DNA from: Algiphilus sp022763315
Lineage (GTDB): Bacteria; Pseudomonadota; Gammaproteobacteria; Nevskiales; Nevskiaceae
Direction: 5' to 3' (one strand)
DNA length: 64,000 nt
NCBI RefSeq assembly: GCF_965249985.1
Contig: NZ_OZ252280.1
The notes under the pieces are model-generated. The model searched no databases. It saw only the letters and a list, made by a program, of their open reading frames with translations, and was not told the origin of the DNA. The first letter of the stretch is position 1. The number at the start of each line of letters is the position of its first letter. The translations under genes were made by a program, and so were the position numbers. Positions 24,994 through 33,500 of this stretch are shown in pieces.

Positions 24994-26339
24994 GACGGTG
25001 CGGCGCGAACGCCAGTCAGCAAGCGCCCGACCTCTTCTAATCCACGGCGATAGACATCGGCCAAGTCATCGTGGCGGGAGGGGTCGTCATAGAGTGGCCC
25101 CGGCTTGTGGATGAGGGCCTTGGCGAGTTCCGGGCGCTTCGATAGCCGCGCGATTGCGATCTGGAAGGATCGGACCTGCTGACCTTCGGCCTGCCTGGTG
25201 TCCAACGTGGCAGCATTCAGGTCGGGTACGCCGTAAACCGTCGAATCCTTGCCTCGCAGAGAGGCTCGCCGGATGAGACATGGCAGGCAGTATCCGCAGT
25301 GACCCTGCGGCTTCTTGGTCCAGCGCCCCTTCGTCGGCGACGAACATGATAGCGACAGCGGGGCGAGTTGCTTCAATAGGGCCGGATTGGCGCATTGGGC
25401 CACCATCTCCCCTTTGGTCTTGTCCCAATAGGGATTCTCGACCTTCCCTCCGACGCCGAGCGCCTGGAGCAAATCGTTCCACCGGGTCATGTAGAAAGGA
25501 TGCGTCGTCCGGGTGCTTAACGCGCCGAGCCGAAGCCGATCGAGCGGCACATTTAGCGCGATCAGCCCGTTCTCTGGAACCTTGAGCACGAAGTCGCGGC
25601 CGAGCGCGGTGCCGGCGGCGACGCCCAGGGAGAAGAACAGGAACGAGCGGCCGCGCGTGGTGTCCTCCGATCCGACATCCTCGACGAGCCCGCTATCGAA
25701 GCTCATCCACACCCGCAGCCGATCGAAGGCGGATGATTTGTAAGCGGCTTTCAAACCTTCGAAGCACTGCTCCTGCGACTTGCTCACCAACCCTTCGCCC
25801 GCGTGGCTGACCAGGAGCGGCATCTCGCCATCATTCAAGCTGTCGATCGCGCCGATCAGACTGTCCAAGCCACCGGAGAACAGACTCACGCCATCGAACG
25901 GGGCGGGAATAAGTGTGGGTGCCGCGGCGGGAACCAGCTTCGCATAGCTCTTGGCCCGTTTGCGGAAGCCCACATCCCATCTGTCGCCGGTCAGGAAGTT
26001 CAGGGCGCGGACCAGGATGGGCGCGGCGGCCGTCCATCGCACCGGATCGCTCACAGGGATGACCAGACGAATCTCGCGCGTCCAGGCGTCCTGCGATTCC
26101 GTGGAGCGGGAGATGCGGGTGTCTGCCGCGTGGACATGGGCCGCGACGACGAGCATGTCCGCGCCGATCTCGCTCGGGGTAAGGTGCAGCGCCTTGAGGT
26201 CGGCCAAGGCGCGGCCGATTCCATGATCGAGACGCTTGCTCGTCACCAACTGCAAGGTCGATGCAACCTCGTCGCGCGCCTTCGGGACGCGGGTCTTATC
26301 GTCCGGCCCGAAACGGCCGATGATGACATGGCGCCTCAT
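24990..26339 (-). CDS. qatC: QatC: QueC-like ATP-dependent enzyme
   Basis: A 449-residue protein with the PP-loop motif VSLFSGGLDSLIGA (SGGLDS at 155-160) as in QueC 7-cyano-7-deazaguanine synthase, and a C-terminal zinc site built from SCSSPTKGRW and GHCGYCLPCLIRRA. QueC activates a carboxylate with ATP to form a nitrile; in Qat it is proposed to modify a partner protein. It overlaps both qatB and qatD by four bases. Confidence 0.9.
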   Translation of the reverse strand: MRRHVIIGRFGPDDKTRVPKARDEVASTLQLVTSKRLDHGIGRALADLKALHLTPSEIGADMLVVAAHVHAADTRISRSTESQDAWTREIRLVIPVSDPVRWTAAAPILVRALNFLTGDRWDVGFRKRAKSYAKLVPAAAPTLIPAPFDGVSLFSGGLDSLIGAIDSLNDGEMPLLVSHAGEGLVSKSQEQCFEGLKAAYKSSAFDRLRVWMSFDSGLVEDVGSEDTTRGRSFLFFSLGVAAGTALGRDFVLKVPENGLIALNVPLDRLRLGALSTRTTHPFYMTRWNDLLQALGVGGKVENPYWDKTKGEMVAQCANPALLKQLAPLSLSCSSPTKGRWTKKPQGHCGYCLPCLIRRASLRGKDSTVYGVPDLNAATLDTRQAEGQQVRSFQIAIARLSKRPELAKALIHKPGPLYDDPSRHDDLADVYRRGLEEVGRLLTGVRAAPS

Positions 26340-27220
26340 TTTGCGGCCTCCCCGTCGCCCATCGTCTGCAACACGTCGAATGCAGATTGGTAGACGTCGG
26401 TCACGAAGCCCATCACCGCATCAGGGGTCAGCGACTGGATGTTGACACCCGCGGCGTTGATCGCATCGCTGACGCCGCGCTGGATGAAATCACGCAGTTG
26501 CGCCTGAACCCTCTCGGCCGCGCGCGGATCGGTGGGCAAGATAACGACCTTGGTGCCGATGTCGTTGCAGATGCGCGCCTCGATCGCGTGCGTCGCATAT
26601 AGTTCGAAGACGGTCTGGATCTGGCCGGGTGTGAGCGCGTCGATGTCGGTAATGCCCGCACCGGCGAGATCGGCGATCGTCTCGACGAAGGCGTCTCGCG
26701 CGATTCCCTCGTCGATCGACCCGCCTTCGGGGCAGATGTAGTCGGCGAGCCCCGCGAACACTTCCTCGATCGGCCGCCCCGCGAGGCTTTCGAGGTTGAG
26801 CGTTCGCAGCGCTTCGCGAACGCCATTGGCGCTGGCGTCGTTGAGGAATCGGACGAGCCCGGCACCCACGCCGCGCGATGAGCCCATGCGCTGCGAGGCT
26901 TGGCGTGAGCCACCCGCCGACTTGGACACATATTGCGAGACAGCACGGCCGAGACTTCTGCGGTCGCTGCCGCCCGAACTCACGAAGCGAGTGAAATTGT
27001 TTCGGGCGGACGTGAACCGATCCGATGCCCCTACCGGCGCGATTGGCCGAGGCGCTGGCGCGGGAGGAACGGCTGAGGGCGATCCATCGGGTGACGGGGA
27101 TTGTGTCCCGTTGCCATCGCCCCCGGCCGCGCCGGCCCCGCCGTCGCCGTCACCCTGCAACCAACTCGGAATGAGCGGGGTGGCTCCACCCGCACCCCCA
27201 TAGGCGTTCGATGTGCCCAT
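26336..27220 (-). CDS. qatB: QatB
   Basis: A 294-residue protein with a Gly/Pro/Ala-rich N-terminus (MGTSNAYGGAGG, then a Pro-rich linker to about residue 65) and a helical C-terminal domain (RFTSARNNFTRFVSSGGSDR onward). The position between the KAP ATPase and the QueC-like gene identifies it as QatB, a family of unknown biochemistry. It starts at 27220, sharing the A of the qatA TGA. The N-terminal Gly-rich tail could be the substrate of QatC, which is a hypothesis only. Confidence 0.85.
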   Translation of the reverse strand: MGTSNAYGGAGGATPLIPSWLQGDGDGGAGAAGGDGNGTQSPSPDGSPSAVPPAPAPRPIAPVGASDRFTSARNNFTRFVSSGGSDRRSLGRAVSQYVSKSAGGSRQASQRMGSSRGVGAGLVRFLNDASANGVREALRTLNLESLAGRPIEEVFAGLADYICPEGGSIDEGIARDAFVETIADLAGAGITDIDALTPGQIQTVFELYATHAIEARICNDIGTKVVILPTDPRAAERVQAQLRDFIQRGVSDAINAAGVNIQSLTPDAVMGFVTDVYQSAFDVLQTMGDGEAAK

Positions 27221-29178
27221 CAGCGCCCACCCTTCCGCGTGCGAAGCGCGGCGCTCGCCGTAGGCTTCAAGAAGGACGAACCGGAGGTGGACCATTTTTG
27301 GAGTAGCTTCTCGAAGCGCGCCACGGCGTCGGAATCCTTGATAACGCCCTCCCAACCCGACGCGGGCCACGGCCCGCACCGATCCACCGGCAAGGCTTCC
27401 AGCAGATCGAGAAGATTAGCTTGAAGCGTTGGATGCGCGCGAACCAGCACCGCGAGCCCATCGACCCCCGGCGGCACGGTATCGAAGGTGTCTCCGCCCA
27501 TGACGCGCCCGCGCAGCTCCTCGAAGATCTGCGCGGCCTCGGCCGGAACGAGCTGTTTGAGTTCACCTTCGAACGCCTGGACGGCAAGTTTCGGGCCGAG
27601 CAACTTTTCGACCACCGCGGCGAGACGCCCGAGGACGGAGGCCGCGCCAAAATAGTCTTTCCGATCCTTGGTCACGAACAGATAGGGGCGCAGATCGACT
27701 TCGGCCAAGGCCGGTGACAGCCGCGCCCAAGACCGTATCGCGTCGGCCGCCTTCCATTCGGTGAGGATGGCGCTGTCCTGGGAGTCCGGCACGGCGGTCG
27801 CCTTGGCGTCATCGGTGGAACTGATCTTCGGCCCGGCCCGCTTCGCTTTGGGGGCTGGCTTCTCCTCCGATGCGGCGGCTTCAAGCGCCGCCAAATCTAC
27901 GCAGCGGCCTTCCGGATCGCGGGCGGCGGCGCTGGCGATCTGGTCGAACAATCTGGAGAGGAACCGTTCGGCCAGCATAAGCTTCGCCAAGACGGGCAGC
28001 TTCACCTCGTCCCCAAAGCCGCGCGCGAGTGCGGTCTGATGGCGCAGGAGCAGGGTGTTCAGGAAGCGCTTGATCTGCCGGGGATTGCCCTGAGTGCCGC
28101 TGGCTAGGATCGGACCGATCTGATCGCTCAAGGTTAGCGCGTTCTGGACCTTGCCGGCTTTGTCGCCCAAGGCGGTTTTGACCGTCTGCGCGTCGAGCCC
28201 CGCCGTTTGCCAAGGGCGTTTGAGCAATTCACGCGCGACGATGATGAGCGCCGAGTAATCGACATCGTCCTCGCCCAGCTCGGCACCGATGAGCAACAGG
28301 GTGACATAGATACGAGTTTCGGTCTCGCCCAAAGCCGGAATCCGGAACGGAATTTGGATCAGCTTTTCGAGATAGTTGCGTGCATAGTCGCGGGGGCCGG
28401 TCGTGTCCGGCAGTTCGGGGAAATGCTTGCGCACCGAATATTCGATCATCGCCTCGTCGGCCGCGACGATGAACGCGGTGCGGGCGGTGAATACGAACAG
28501 GCGGACGGCTTCGAGGGTTTCAATCGCCGTGTCGGGCAGGCAGCGGTCGAGATCGTCGATGAGAACGATCAGTTGCTTGACGCCCGCCTGCTTGAGCAGG
28601 TCGTCAAAGGCTTTTCGGAACGCCTCGATCTCTTCCGGCACATTCTTCGACTCACCTGGTTTCAGCAGACCCTGCACACCGTCGATGGCCTTGTCGTAAT
28701 TCTCCTGCGTGGCGAGTTTCGCGGGATCGGAGAAGATGCCCTTCAAGGTGCCGACCACCGCGCCGACCTGATCGGCTGTGGGGATGCCGGTGAACGCAGT
28801 GAAAGCCAGACCGCCCCCGTGTCGCGCGATCTTGAGCCAGTCGATCCGCCGGAAGATGTCTTTCACGGCCATGCCGGCCTGGGTGAGCAACGGGCGTTTT
28901 TCGATAAGCCCGGTGACGATGCCCTCAATCAGCGCGATCTTGGCGTCTTCGAATCCTTGAAAACGCCATCCGTTGAATTTGACGCAGAGCACGTCCTCAT
29001 CCGAACCGAGGCCGTTCTCGATCATCTCCAAGATGCTGGATTTTCCGGCGCCCCAGTCGCCGTGAACGCCGATCGTCACGGCGCGCTCGGGCTTTTCGCA
29101 CAGCAGCTCGATGATGGTCTTGGCGATCGCCTCGTTGTTGAGGAGGTCGACCTTTGTCTCATTGTCCGTGAGAATCAT
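27220..29178 (-). CDS. qatA: QatA: KAP-family P-loop NTPase
   Basis: A 652-residue KAP-type ATPase. Walker A is GDWGAGKSS (about residues 40-48) and Walker B is LIVLIDDLDRCLPD, with two hydrophobic helices between them near 105-130, the KAP layout. A QGNPRQIKRFLN segment follows, as in KAP/STAND-like NTPases. It is the first gene of the qatABCD operon, which has no promoter that I can name with confidence. Residues 440-475 are low-complexity Ala/Lys/Ser. Confidence 0.9.
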   Translation of the reverse strand: MILTDNETKVDLLNNEAIAKTIIELLCEKPERAVTIGVHGDWGAGKSSILEMIENGLGSDEDVLCVKFNGWRFQGFEDAKIALIEGIVTGLIEKRPLLTQAGMAVKDIFRRIDWLKIARHGGGLAFTAFTGIPTADQVGAVVGTLKGIFSDPAKLATQENYDKAIDGVQGLLKPGESKNVPEEIEAFRKAFDDLLKQAGVKQLIVLIDDLDRCLPDTAIETLEAVRLFVFTARTAFIVAADEAMIEYSVRKHFPELPDTTGPRDYARNYLEKLIQIPFRIPALGETETRIYVTLLLIGAELGEDDVDYSALIIVARELLKRPWQTAGLDAQTVKTALGDKAGKVQNALTLSDQIGPILASGTQGNPRQIKRFLNTLLLRHQTALARGFGDEVKLPVLAKLMLAERFLSRLFDQIASAAARDPEGRCVDLAALEAAASEEKPAPKAKRAGPKISSTDDAKATAVPDSQDSAILTEWKAADAIRSWARLSPALAEVDLRPYLFVTKDRKDYFGAASVLGRLAAVVEKLLGPKLAVQAFEGELKQLVPAEAAQIFEELRGRVMGGDTFDTVPPGVDGLAVLVRAHPTLQANLLDLLEALPVDRCGPWPASGWEGVIKDSDAVARFEKLLQKWSTSGSSFLKPTASAALRTRKGGR

Positions 29179-29497
29179 CCCGCCCTCTCTTCCTCACAGT
29201 GACTCGCAGCAAGTAATGACGCTAAAGTCCCATACGCAACGCTATTAGGACAGTTCATTCATTGTGACTAGATTGTTGCCCCATAGGGCGAACCAGCGGT
29301 TGGGCTTGCGTATTCCTTCCGGCCGCTTCGGGTCGAGTCCCGCCGTTGGCTCGATCACGCTGTCTGAATTACTAACCAAGATCAATCAGACTGGGTGGTC
29401 ATGAGCGATCAGAGTCTGCATTCTCGACGCGCAGTTCGATAGGCATCTTACCGGGATGCATGCCAAGCCCGAGAGGCCGGCGTTCGCCGCGCGCCGC
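29179..29497. other. Gene-free stretch between qatA and the integrase
   Basis: About 320 bases upstream of qatA and downstream of the integrase. It must hold the qat promoter. No coding frame or repeat stands out. A segment near 29328-29345 superficially resembles a tRNA T-arm but lacks a base and cannot be folded into a full tRNA. Confidence 0.35.
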
Positions 29498-31351
29498 TCA
29501 GGCCAACCTCGCCTGCTGCGGGGACCACTCGTTTTCCTTTACGGTCGTGCTCACCGCCATCACGAGCTTGTCGAGATTGCCGGCCGTCACGCCCTCCAGT
29601 GCCGAACACCCCCGCAGCATCGAGCGCGGTTGCAGCAGTGCATGGTAGATCTGCCAAGGGTCCGCACCCCTGGTCAGCTTCAGGACGGACTGGATCAGCT
29701 CGTGCTTGAGTGGGTCGAGGTGCCAGTCCGGCACGCGCTGGCCGCGGTTGCCTACGTTCAACGCCAGCAAGTTGCCCGCCTTGATCTCGTAGCTGATCCA
29801 CCTGCGGGATTTGCCCGCCATCTTGGCAAACGCAGCGACGGGAAGGTTGTGCGGCGCTTCGAAGACATCGAACAGCTCCATCCTCTCGCGCTGAATGTCC
29901 GAAGGCACCAGCGGCGCGGCTGATCGAGGGGGCGGAACCGCCGGCAGCCGATGTGTGGCGGCAGAAACCAACGGCATGGCGTCACCCGGCTTCGTCACGA
30001 GCAGGATTGGCGAAGCGGCAACCGGCGTGGAGGGTGCGCTTGCGGTTTGCTCATTCGGGAACGCGGGCACGCCTTCCAGATGCACGGTGAGCGGCATGCT
30101 GGCCGCCTCGACCTGGTTCTGCTCGAAGAGGTCGAGCCGATCGGCCCAGTCCTGCATCATGCGGCGACGCTGCTCCACGTACTCGGCATGGTTGTAGGTC
30201 GCGCTGACCTTGTTGGGATCGACGTGCGAGAGCTGTGCATCCACCCAGACCTTCGGGTAGCCGATCTCGTTGAGCGCAGTGGACATCGTGCCACGGATAC
30301 CGTGTCCGGTCAGGCGTTCCTGATAGCCCATGCGTTTGAGCGCACCATTGAGCGTGTTCTCGCTGATGCGCTTCTTCAAGTCGCTGTCGTGCCGGAACAG
30401 GTAGCGCTGGGCCGGCTTGAACTCATCCAGCAGGTGCCGGACGATCTCCATGGCCTGAATCGACAGTGGCACGATGTATGGCGGGATGTCCTTCGGCTGC
30501 TGCCGCTTTTTGCGCATGTCCACCTGGAGTTGCTTCACGACCTCGGGCGGGATGATCCACAGCCCACGGTCCAGATCGAATTGATCCGGCGTCGCCTGCC
30601 GCAGCTCACCGGTTCGCACGCCCGTCAGCAGCAATAGCCGCAGCCCGAGCTGGGTCTGCCGCCGGCCGCGATAGCTCCGCAGCCGCTGCAACAGCTTGGG
30701 CAGCTCGGCCATGCGCAGGAACGGGTTGTGGTTGACGGGTGGCAGTGGCAGCGCCACCACATCGAGATCGGAGGCAGGGTTCTGCTCCAGGCCCGGCACG
30801 ATCACCAGCGCGTAGCGGAACAGTTGGTTGAACCACGTCCTGACTTTCTCGGCGACGGAGAGCGCCCTGCGCTTCTCGATTTTGGCGATCACCTCCAAGA
30901 GGTCGGGACGCTTAATCTCATAGATCGACCGCTTGCCCAAGGTCGGCAGCACATCCTTGTCGAAGATGCGCGGAAGGATCGAGAGAGTCGTCTGCCGGCC
31001 TTCCTTGAGGCTGAGCCCGCGATGCTTGAGCCACTTGCGATACACCGCCTCGAAAGTGTTTTCGTCGGCGAGCCGGACAGCGGTGCGCTTCTGCTTGCGG
31101 TGAACGCGAGGATTGATGCCTTTGGCCAGCAGGGCGCGGCCGTCATCGCGTAGGCTGCGGGCCTCTCGAAGCGTCACCTCCGGGTAGGTGCCGAGCGACA
31201 TCCGCTTCTGCTTGCCCGCCCAGTAGTAGCGGAAGTGCCAAGTCCTGCCCCCTGCCGCCGTGACGGCCAGGGAGAGGCCATCCAAGTCAGGGAGGGTGTA
31301 TGCCTTGCCAGTTGCCTTGGCCTGTCGAACGGCCAGGTCTGAGAGTGCCAT
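29498..31351 (-). CDS. int: Clc-type ICE tyrosine integrase with C-terminal extension
   Basis: A 617-residue phage-P4-like integrase. An N-terminal arm-binding domain (ALSDLAVRQAKATGKAYTLP, MSLGTYPEVTLREAR) precedes a core-binding region and the catalytic domain with LTGVRTGELR (Arg), HGIRGTMSTALNE (His-x2-Arg), QLSHVDPNKV (His) and the tyrosine in ATYNHAEYVEQRR. Residues ~400-617 form an extra domain containing FAKMAGKSRRWISYEIKAG, typical of integrases that use tRNA-Gly. The ATG at 31351 was chosen over upstream possibilities. It is transcribed away from the tRNA-Gly 3' end 240 bp off, the classic attachment layout. Confidence 0.9.
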   Translation of the reverse strand: MALSDLAVRQAKATGKAYTLPDLDGLSLAVTAAGGRTWHFRYYWAGKQKRMSLGTYPEVTLREARSLRDDGRALLAKGINPRVHRKQKRTAVRLADENTFEAVYRKWLKHRGLSLKEGRQTTLSILPRIFDKDVLPTLGKRSIYEIKRPDLLEVIAKIEKRRALSVAEKVRTWFNQLFRYALVIVPGLEQNPASDLDVVALPLPPVNHNPFLRMAELPKLLQRLRSYRGRRQTQLGLRLLLLTGVRTGELRQATPDQFDLDRGLWIIPPEVVKQLQVDMRKKRQQPKDIPPYIVPLSIQAMEIVRHLLDEFKPAQRYLFRHDSDLKKRISENTLNGALKRMGYQERLTGHGIRGTMSTALNEIGYPKVWVDAQLSHVDPNKVSATYNHAEYVEQRRRMMQDWADRLDLFEQNQVEAASMPLTVHLEGVPAFPNEQTASAPSTPVAASPILLVTKPGDAMPLVSAATHRLPAVPPPRSAAPLVPSDIQRERMELFDVFEAPHNLPVAAFAKMAGKSRRWISYEIKAGNLLALNVGNRGQRVPDWHLDPLKHELIQSVLKLTRGADPWQIYHALLQPRSMLRGCSALEGVTAGNLDKLVMAVSTTVKENEWSPQQARLA

Positions 31352-31589
31352 GCTCTTGCTCCTGAACATGAGTCAGGAACCAGATGCTGGTCACGTCGAC
31401 CTCGCCCCTCCATCAACAATCCGGAATCAGCCGCGCCCGCAAAAATGGACTTGTTTGTGGACTTAAAAGTCCCGGCTGTAGGCGGATCGCAGTGGACCAC
31501 AGCAGAACATCAAAGAGAGGAAAAGTCTTTGCGTGGCAACGACTTACAGACTCTCTTGGACTTCTGCGGAAGTCCGCAGATTGATGCGG

Positions 31590-31663
31590 TGGAGCGGGTG
31601 ATGGGAATCGAACCCACGTCATCAGCTTGGGAAGCTGAGGTTCTACCATTGAACTACACCCGC
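31590..31663 (-). tRNA. tRNA-Gly(CCC)
   Basis: A 74-nt tRNA including the encoded CCA. The acceptor stem is GCGGGTG/CACCCGC, the anticodon arm TCAGC-TTCCCAA-GCTGA gives anticodon CCC, and the T arm GTGGG-TTCGATT-CCCAT fits the consensus. The discriminator base is T. Its 3' end points at the integrase, so it is the island attachment site and was regenerated intact by integration. Confidence 0.95.
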
Positions 31664-31794
31664 GTATCGCGGTCACCGCCTGTGCATTCTAACGTGCGCC
31701 TCGGGGCTGGTGGGCCGTCAACGGCCTGCAGGCTGCACCTGATGCTCAGTTATGATGCGCCGCTGTCTTCCGGAAACCAAGTGATTTCGTGCCA

Positions 31795-32787
31795 ATGGTC
31801 GCAATAGTCCTCAATGGCGATGCGCGCGAGGTGCGCGAAGGCCAATCGATCGCCGCCCTGCTCGACGAGCTTGGATTGGGCGCACAGCGCGTGGTGGTCG
31901 AACACAACGGCGATATCGTCGCGCGCACCGCCTACGATCAAGTCAGCCTTCAGGCCGACGACACCGTCGAAGTCGTACGCGCGATCGGTGGCGGCGAAGA
32001 GGCCGCCGCGGCGGACCGCTGGACCGTTGCGGGGCGCAGCTTCGGATCGCGTCTGCTGGTCGGTACGGGCAAGTACCGCGATCTGGCGCAGACCCGAGCG
32101 GCCATCGACGCCTCCGGCGCCGAGATCGTGACCGTCGCGCTGCGTCGCACCAACATCGGTCAGGATGCTGACGCCCCCAATCTGCTCGATGCGGTGCCAC
32201 CCAGCGCATTCACCATCCTGCCCAATACGGCAGGGTGCTATACCGCCGAGGAAGCCGTTCGTGTCTGTCGGCTGGCGCGCGAACTGCTGGACGGACACAC
32301 CCTGGTCAAGCTCGAGGTGATCGGCGATCCGGTGACGCTGTATCCGGACGTGCCGGCGACGCTGGCGGCGGCGGAGACGCTGGTGGCGGAAGGCTTCGAG
32401 GTGATGGCTTACACCAGCGACGACCCGGTCATGTGCCGACGACTGGAAGAGGCGGGCTGCGTGGCGGTGATGCCATTGGCGGCGCCCATCGGGTCCGGTC
32501 TTGGTATCCAGAACCACTACAACCTGATGACCATCCTGGAACAGGCCAATGTGCCGATTTTGGTCGACGCCGGTGTTGGGACAGCCTCGGATGCCGCGGT
32601 GGCGATGGAGCTCGGTTGCGATGGCGTATTGATGAACACGGCCATCGCCGAAGCCAAGGATCCATTGGGCATGGCCCACGCCATGAAGCTCGGCGTCCAG
32701 GCCGGCCGCGCCGCCTTTCTCGCCGGCCGCATGCCGCGTCGGCGTTTCGCGTCGGCGTCTTCGCCCATCGAAGGTGTGGTGCGGTGA
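31795..32787 (+). CDS. thiSG: ThiS-ThiG fusion: sulfur carrier protein/thiazole synthase
   Basis: A 330-residue fusion for thiamine thiazole synthesis. Residues ~1-66 are a ThiS-like beta-grasp domain (VAIVLNGDAREVREGQSI ... DTVEVVRAIGGG). The rest is ThiG, with RLLVGTGKYRDLAQTRAAI, VTVALRRTN, LPNTAGCYTAEEAVR, the Schiff-base lysine in HTLVKLEVIGD, and VDAGVGTASDAAVAMELG. Such fusions are known, yet the ThiS Gly-Gly, normally a free thiocarboxylate end, is internal here. The start is ATG 31795; GTG at 31789 is possible. The stop overlaps trmB. Confidence 0.9.
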   Translation: MVAIVLNGDAREVREGQSIAALLDELGLGAQRVVVEHNGDIVARTAYDQVSLQADDTVEVVRAIGGGEEAAAADRWTVAGRSFGSRLLVGTGKYRDLAQTRAAIDASGAEIVTVALRRTNIGQDADAPNLLDAVPPSAFTILPNTAGCYTAEEAVRVCRLARELLDGHTLVKLEVIGDPVTLYPDVPATLAAAETLVAEGFEVMAYTSDDPVMCRRLEEAGCVAVMPLAAPIGSGLGIQNHYNLMTILEQANVPILVDAGVGTASDAAVAMELGCDGVLMNTAIAEAKDPLGMAHAMKLGVQAGRAAFLAGRMPRRRFASASSPIEGVVR

Positions 32788-33500
32788 CCATCGCCTCCGG
32801 CGATCCCATCGGGCGTCAGGACGCTGCGCCACCGCTGCGTCGCGTGCGCAGCTTCGTCCGCCGCGAGGGGCGGATGACGTCCGCGCAGGCCGATGCGCTG
32901 CAGCGCCTGTGGCCACGCTATGGTGTCGACCTTGCCGATGCGACGCAGATACAGGCGCGTTTCTCCCGGCCGGCGCCGCTCACCCTCGAAATCGGTTTCG
33001 GCAGTGGCGAGGCGACGTTGTGGCGCGCGCAGCAGGACCCGACACGCAACGTGCTCGGCATCGAAGTCCACCGCCCCGGTGTCGGCGGCCTGATGCTGCG
33101 TGCCGCGCAGGCCGACGTCGACAATCTGCGGGTGGCCTGCACCGATGCGGTGGAGTTCATCGAAGCCATGCCTTCGGCGAGCATCGATACGGCCATCATC
33201 GAATTCCCCGACCCCTGGCCCAAGAAGCGCCACCACAAGCGCCGTCTGGTGCAGCCGGCCTTCATTGCCATGCTGGTCGAGCGCATCGCACCCGGCGGCA
33301 GTCTGCTGCTGGCCACCGACTGGGCGGACTATGCCGAGCACATGCTCGAGGTGCTGGAACCGGCGCCAGCGTTGCGCAATACGGCGCCGGACGGGCAGGG
33401 CTACGCGCCGCGCTCGGCCATGCGCCCGCCCACGCGCTTCGAGGAGCGCGGCCTTCGGCGTGGTCACAGCGTCTTCGATCTGGCCTATCGCCGTGTCTGA
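32784..33500 (+). CDS. trmB: tRNA (guanine-N7-)-methyltransferase
   Basis: A 238-residue SAM-dependent enzyme making m7G46 in tRNA. SAM-binding motif I is LEIGFGSGEATLWRA, the tRNA-recognition and catalytic motif is EFPDPWPKKRHHKRRLVQ, and the C-terminus keeps TRFEERGLRRGHSVFDL. The start is GTG at 32784, overlapping the thiSG stop by four bases (GTGA); this agrees with the expected N-terminus. It overlaps the following kinase gene by 8 bp. Confidence 0.93.
   Translation: MTIASGDPIGRQDAAPPLRRVRSFVRREGRMTSAQADALQRLWPRYGVDLADATQIQARFSRPAPLTLEIGFGSGEATLWRAQQDPTRNVLGIEVHRPGVGGLMLRAAQADVDNLRVACTDAVEFIEAMPSASIDTAIIEFPDPWPKKRHHKRRLVQPAFIAMLVERIAPGGSLLLATDWADYAEHMLEVLEPAPALRNTAPDGQGYAPRSAMRPPTRFEERGLRRGHSVFDLAYRRV

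Noticed and set aside
29320..29350. tRNA T-arm-like sequence left of the integrase (possible second attachment site)
   Set aside because: The loop lacks a base, no acceptor or anticodon arm can be formed, and it does not match the tRNA-Gly 3' end.
31680..31790. Possible TPP riboswitch before thiSG
   Set aside because: A few bases resemble the 3' part of the thi box, but the CUGAGA and ACC core elements are absent and the region is too short.
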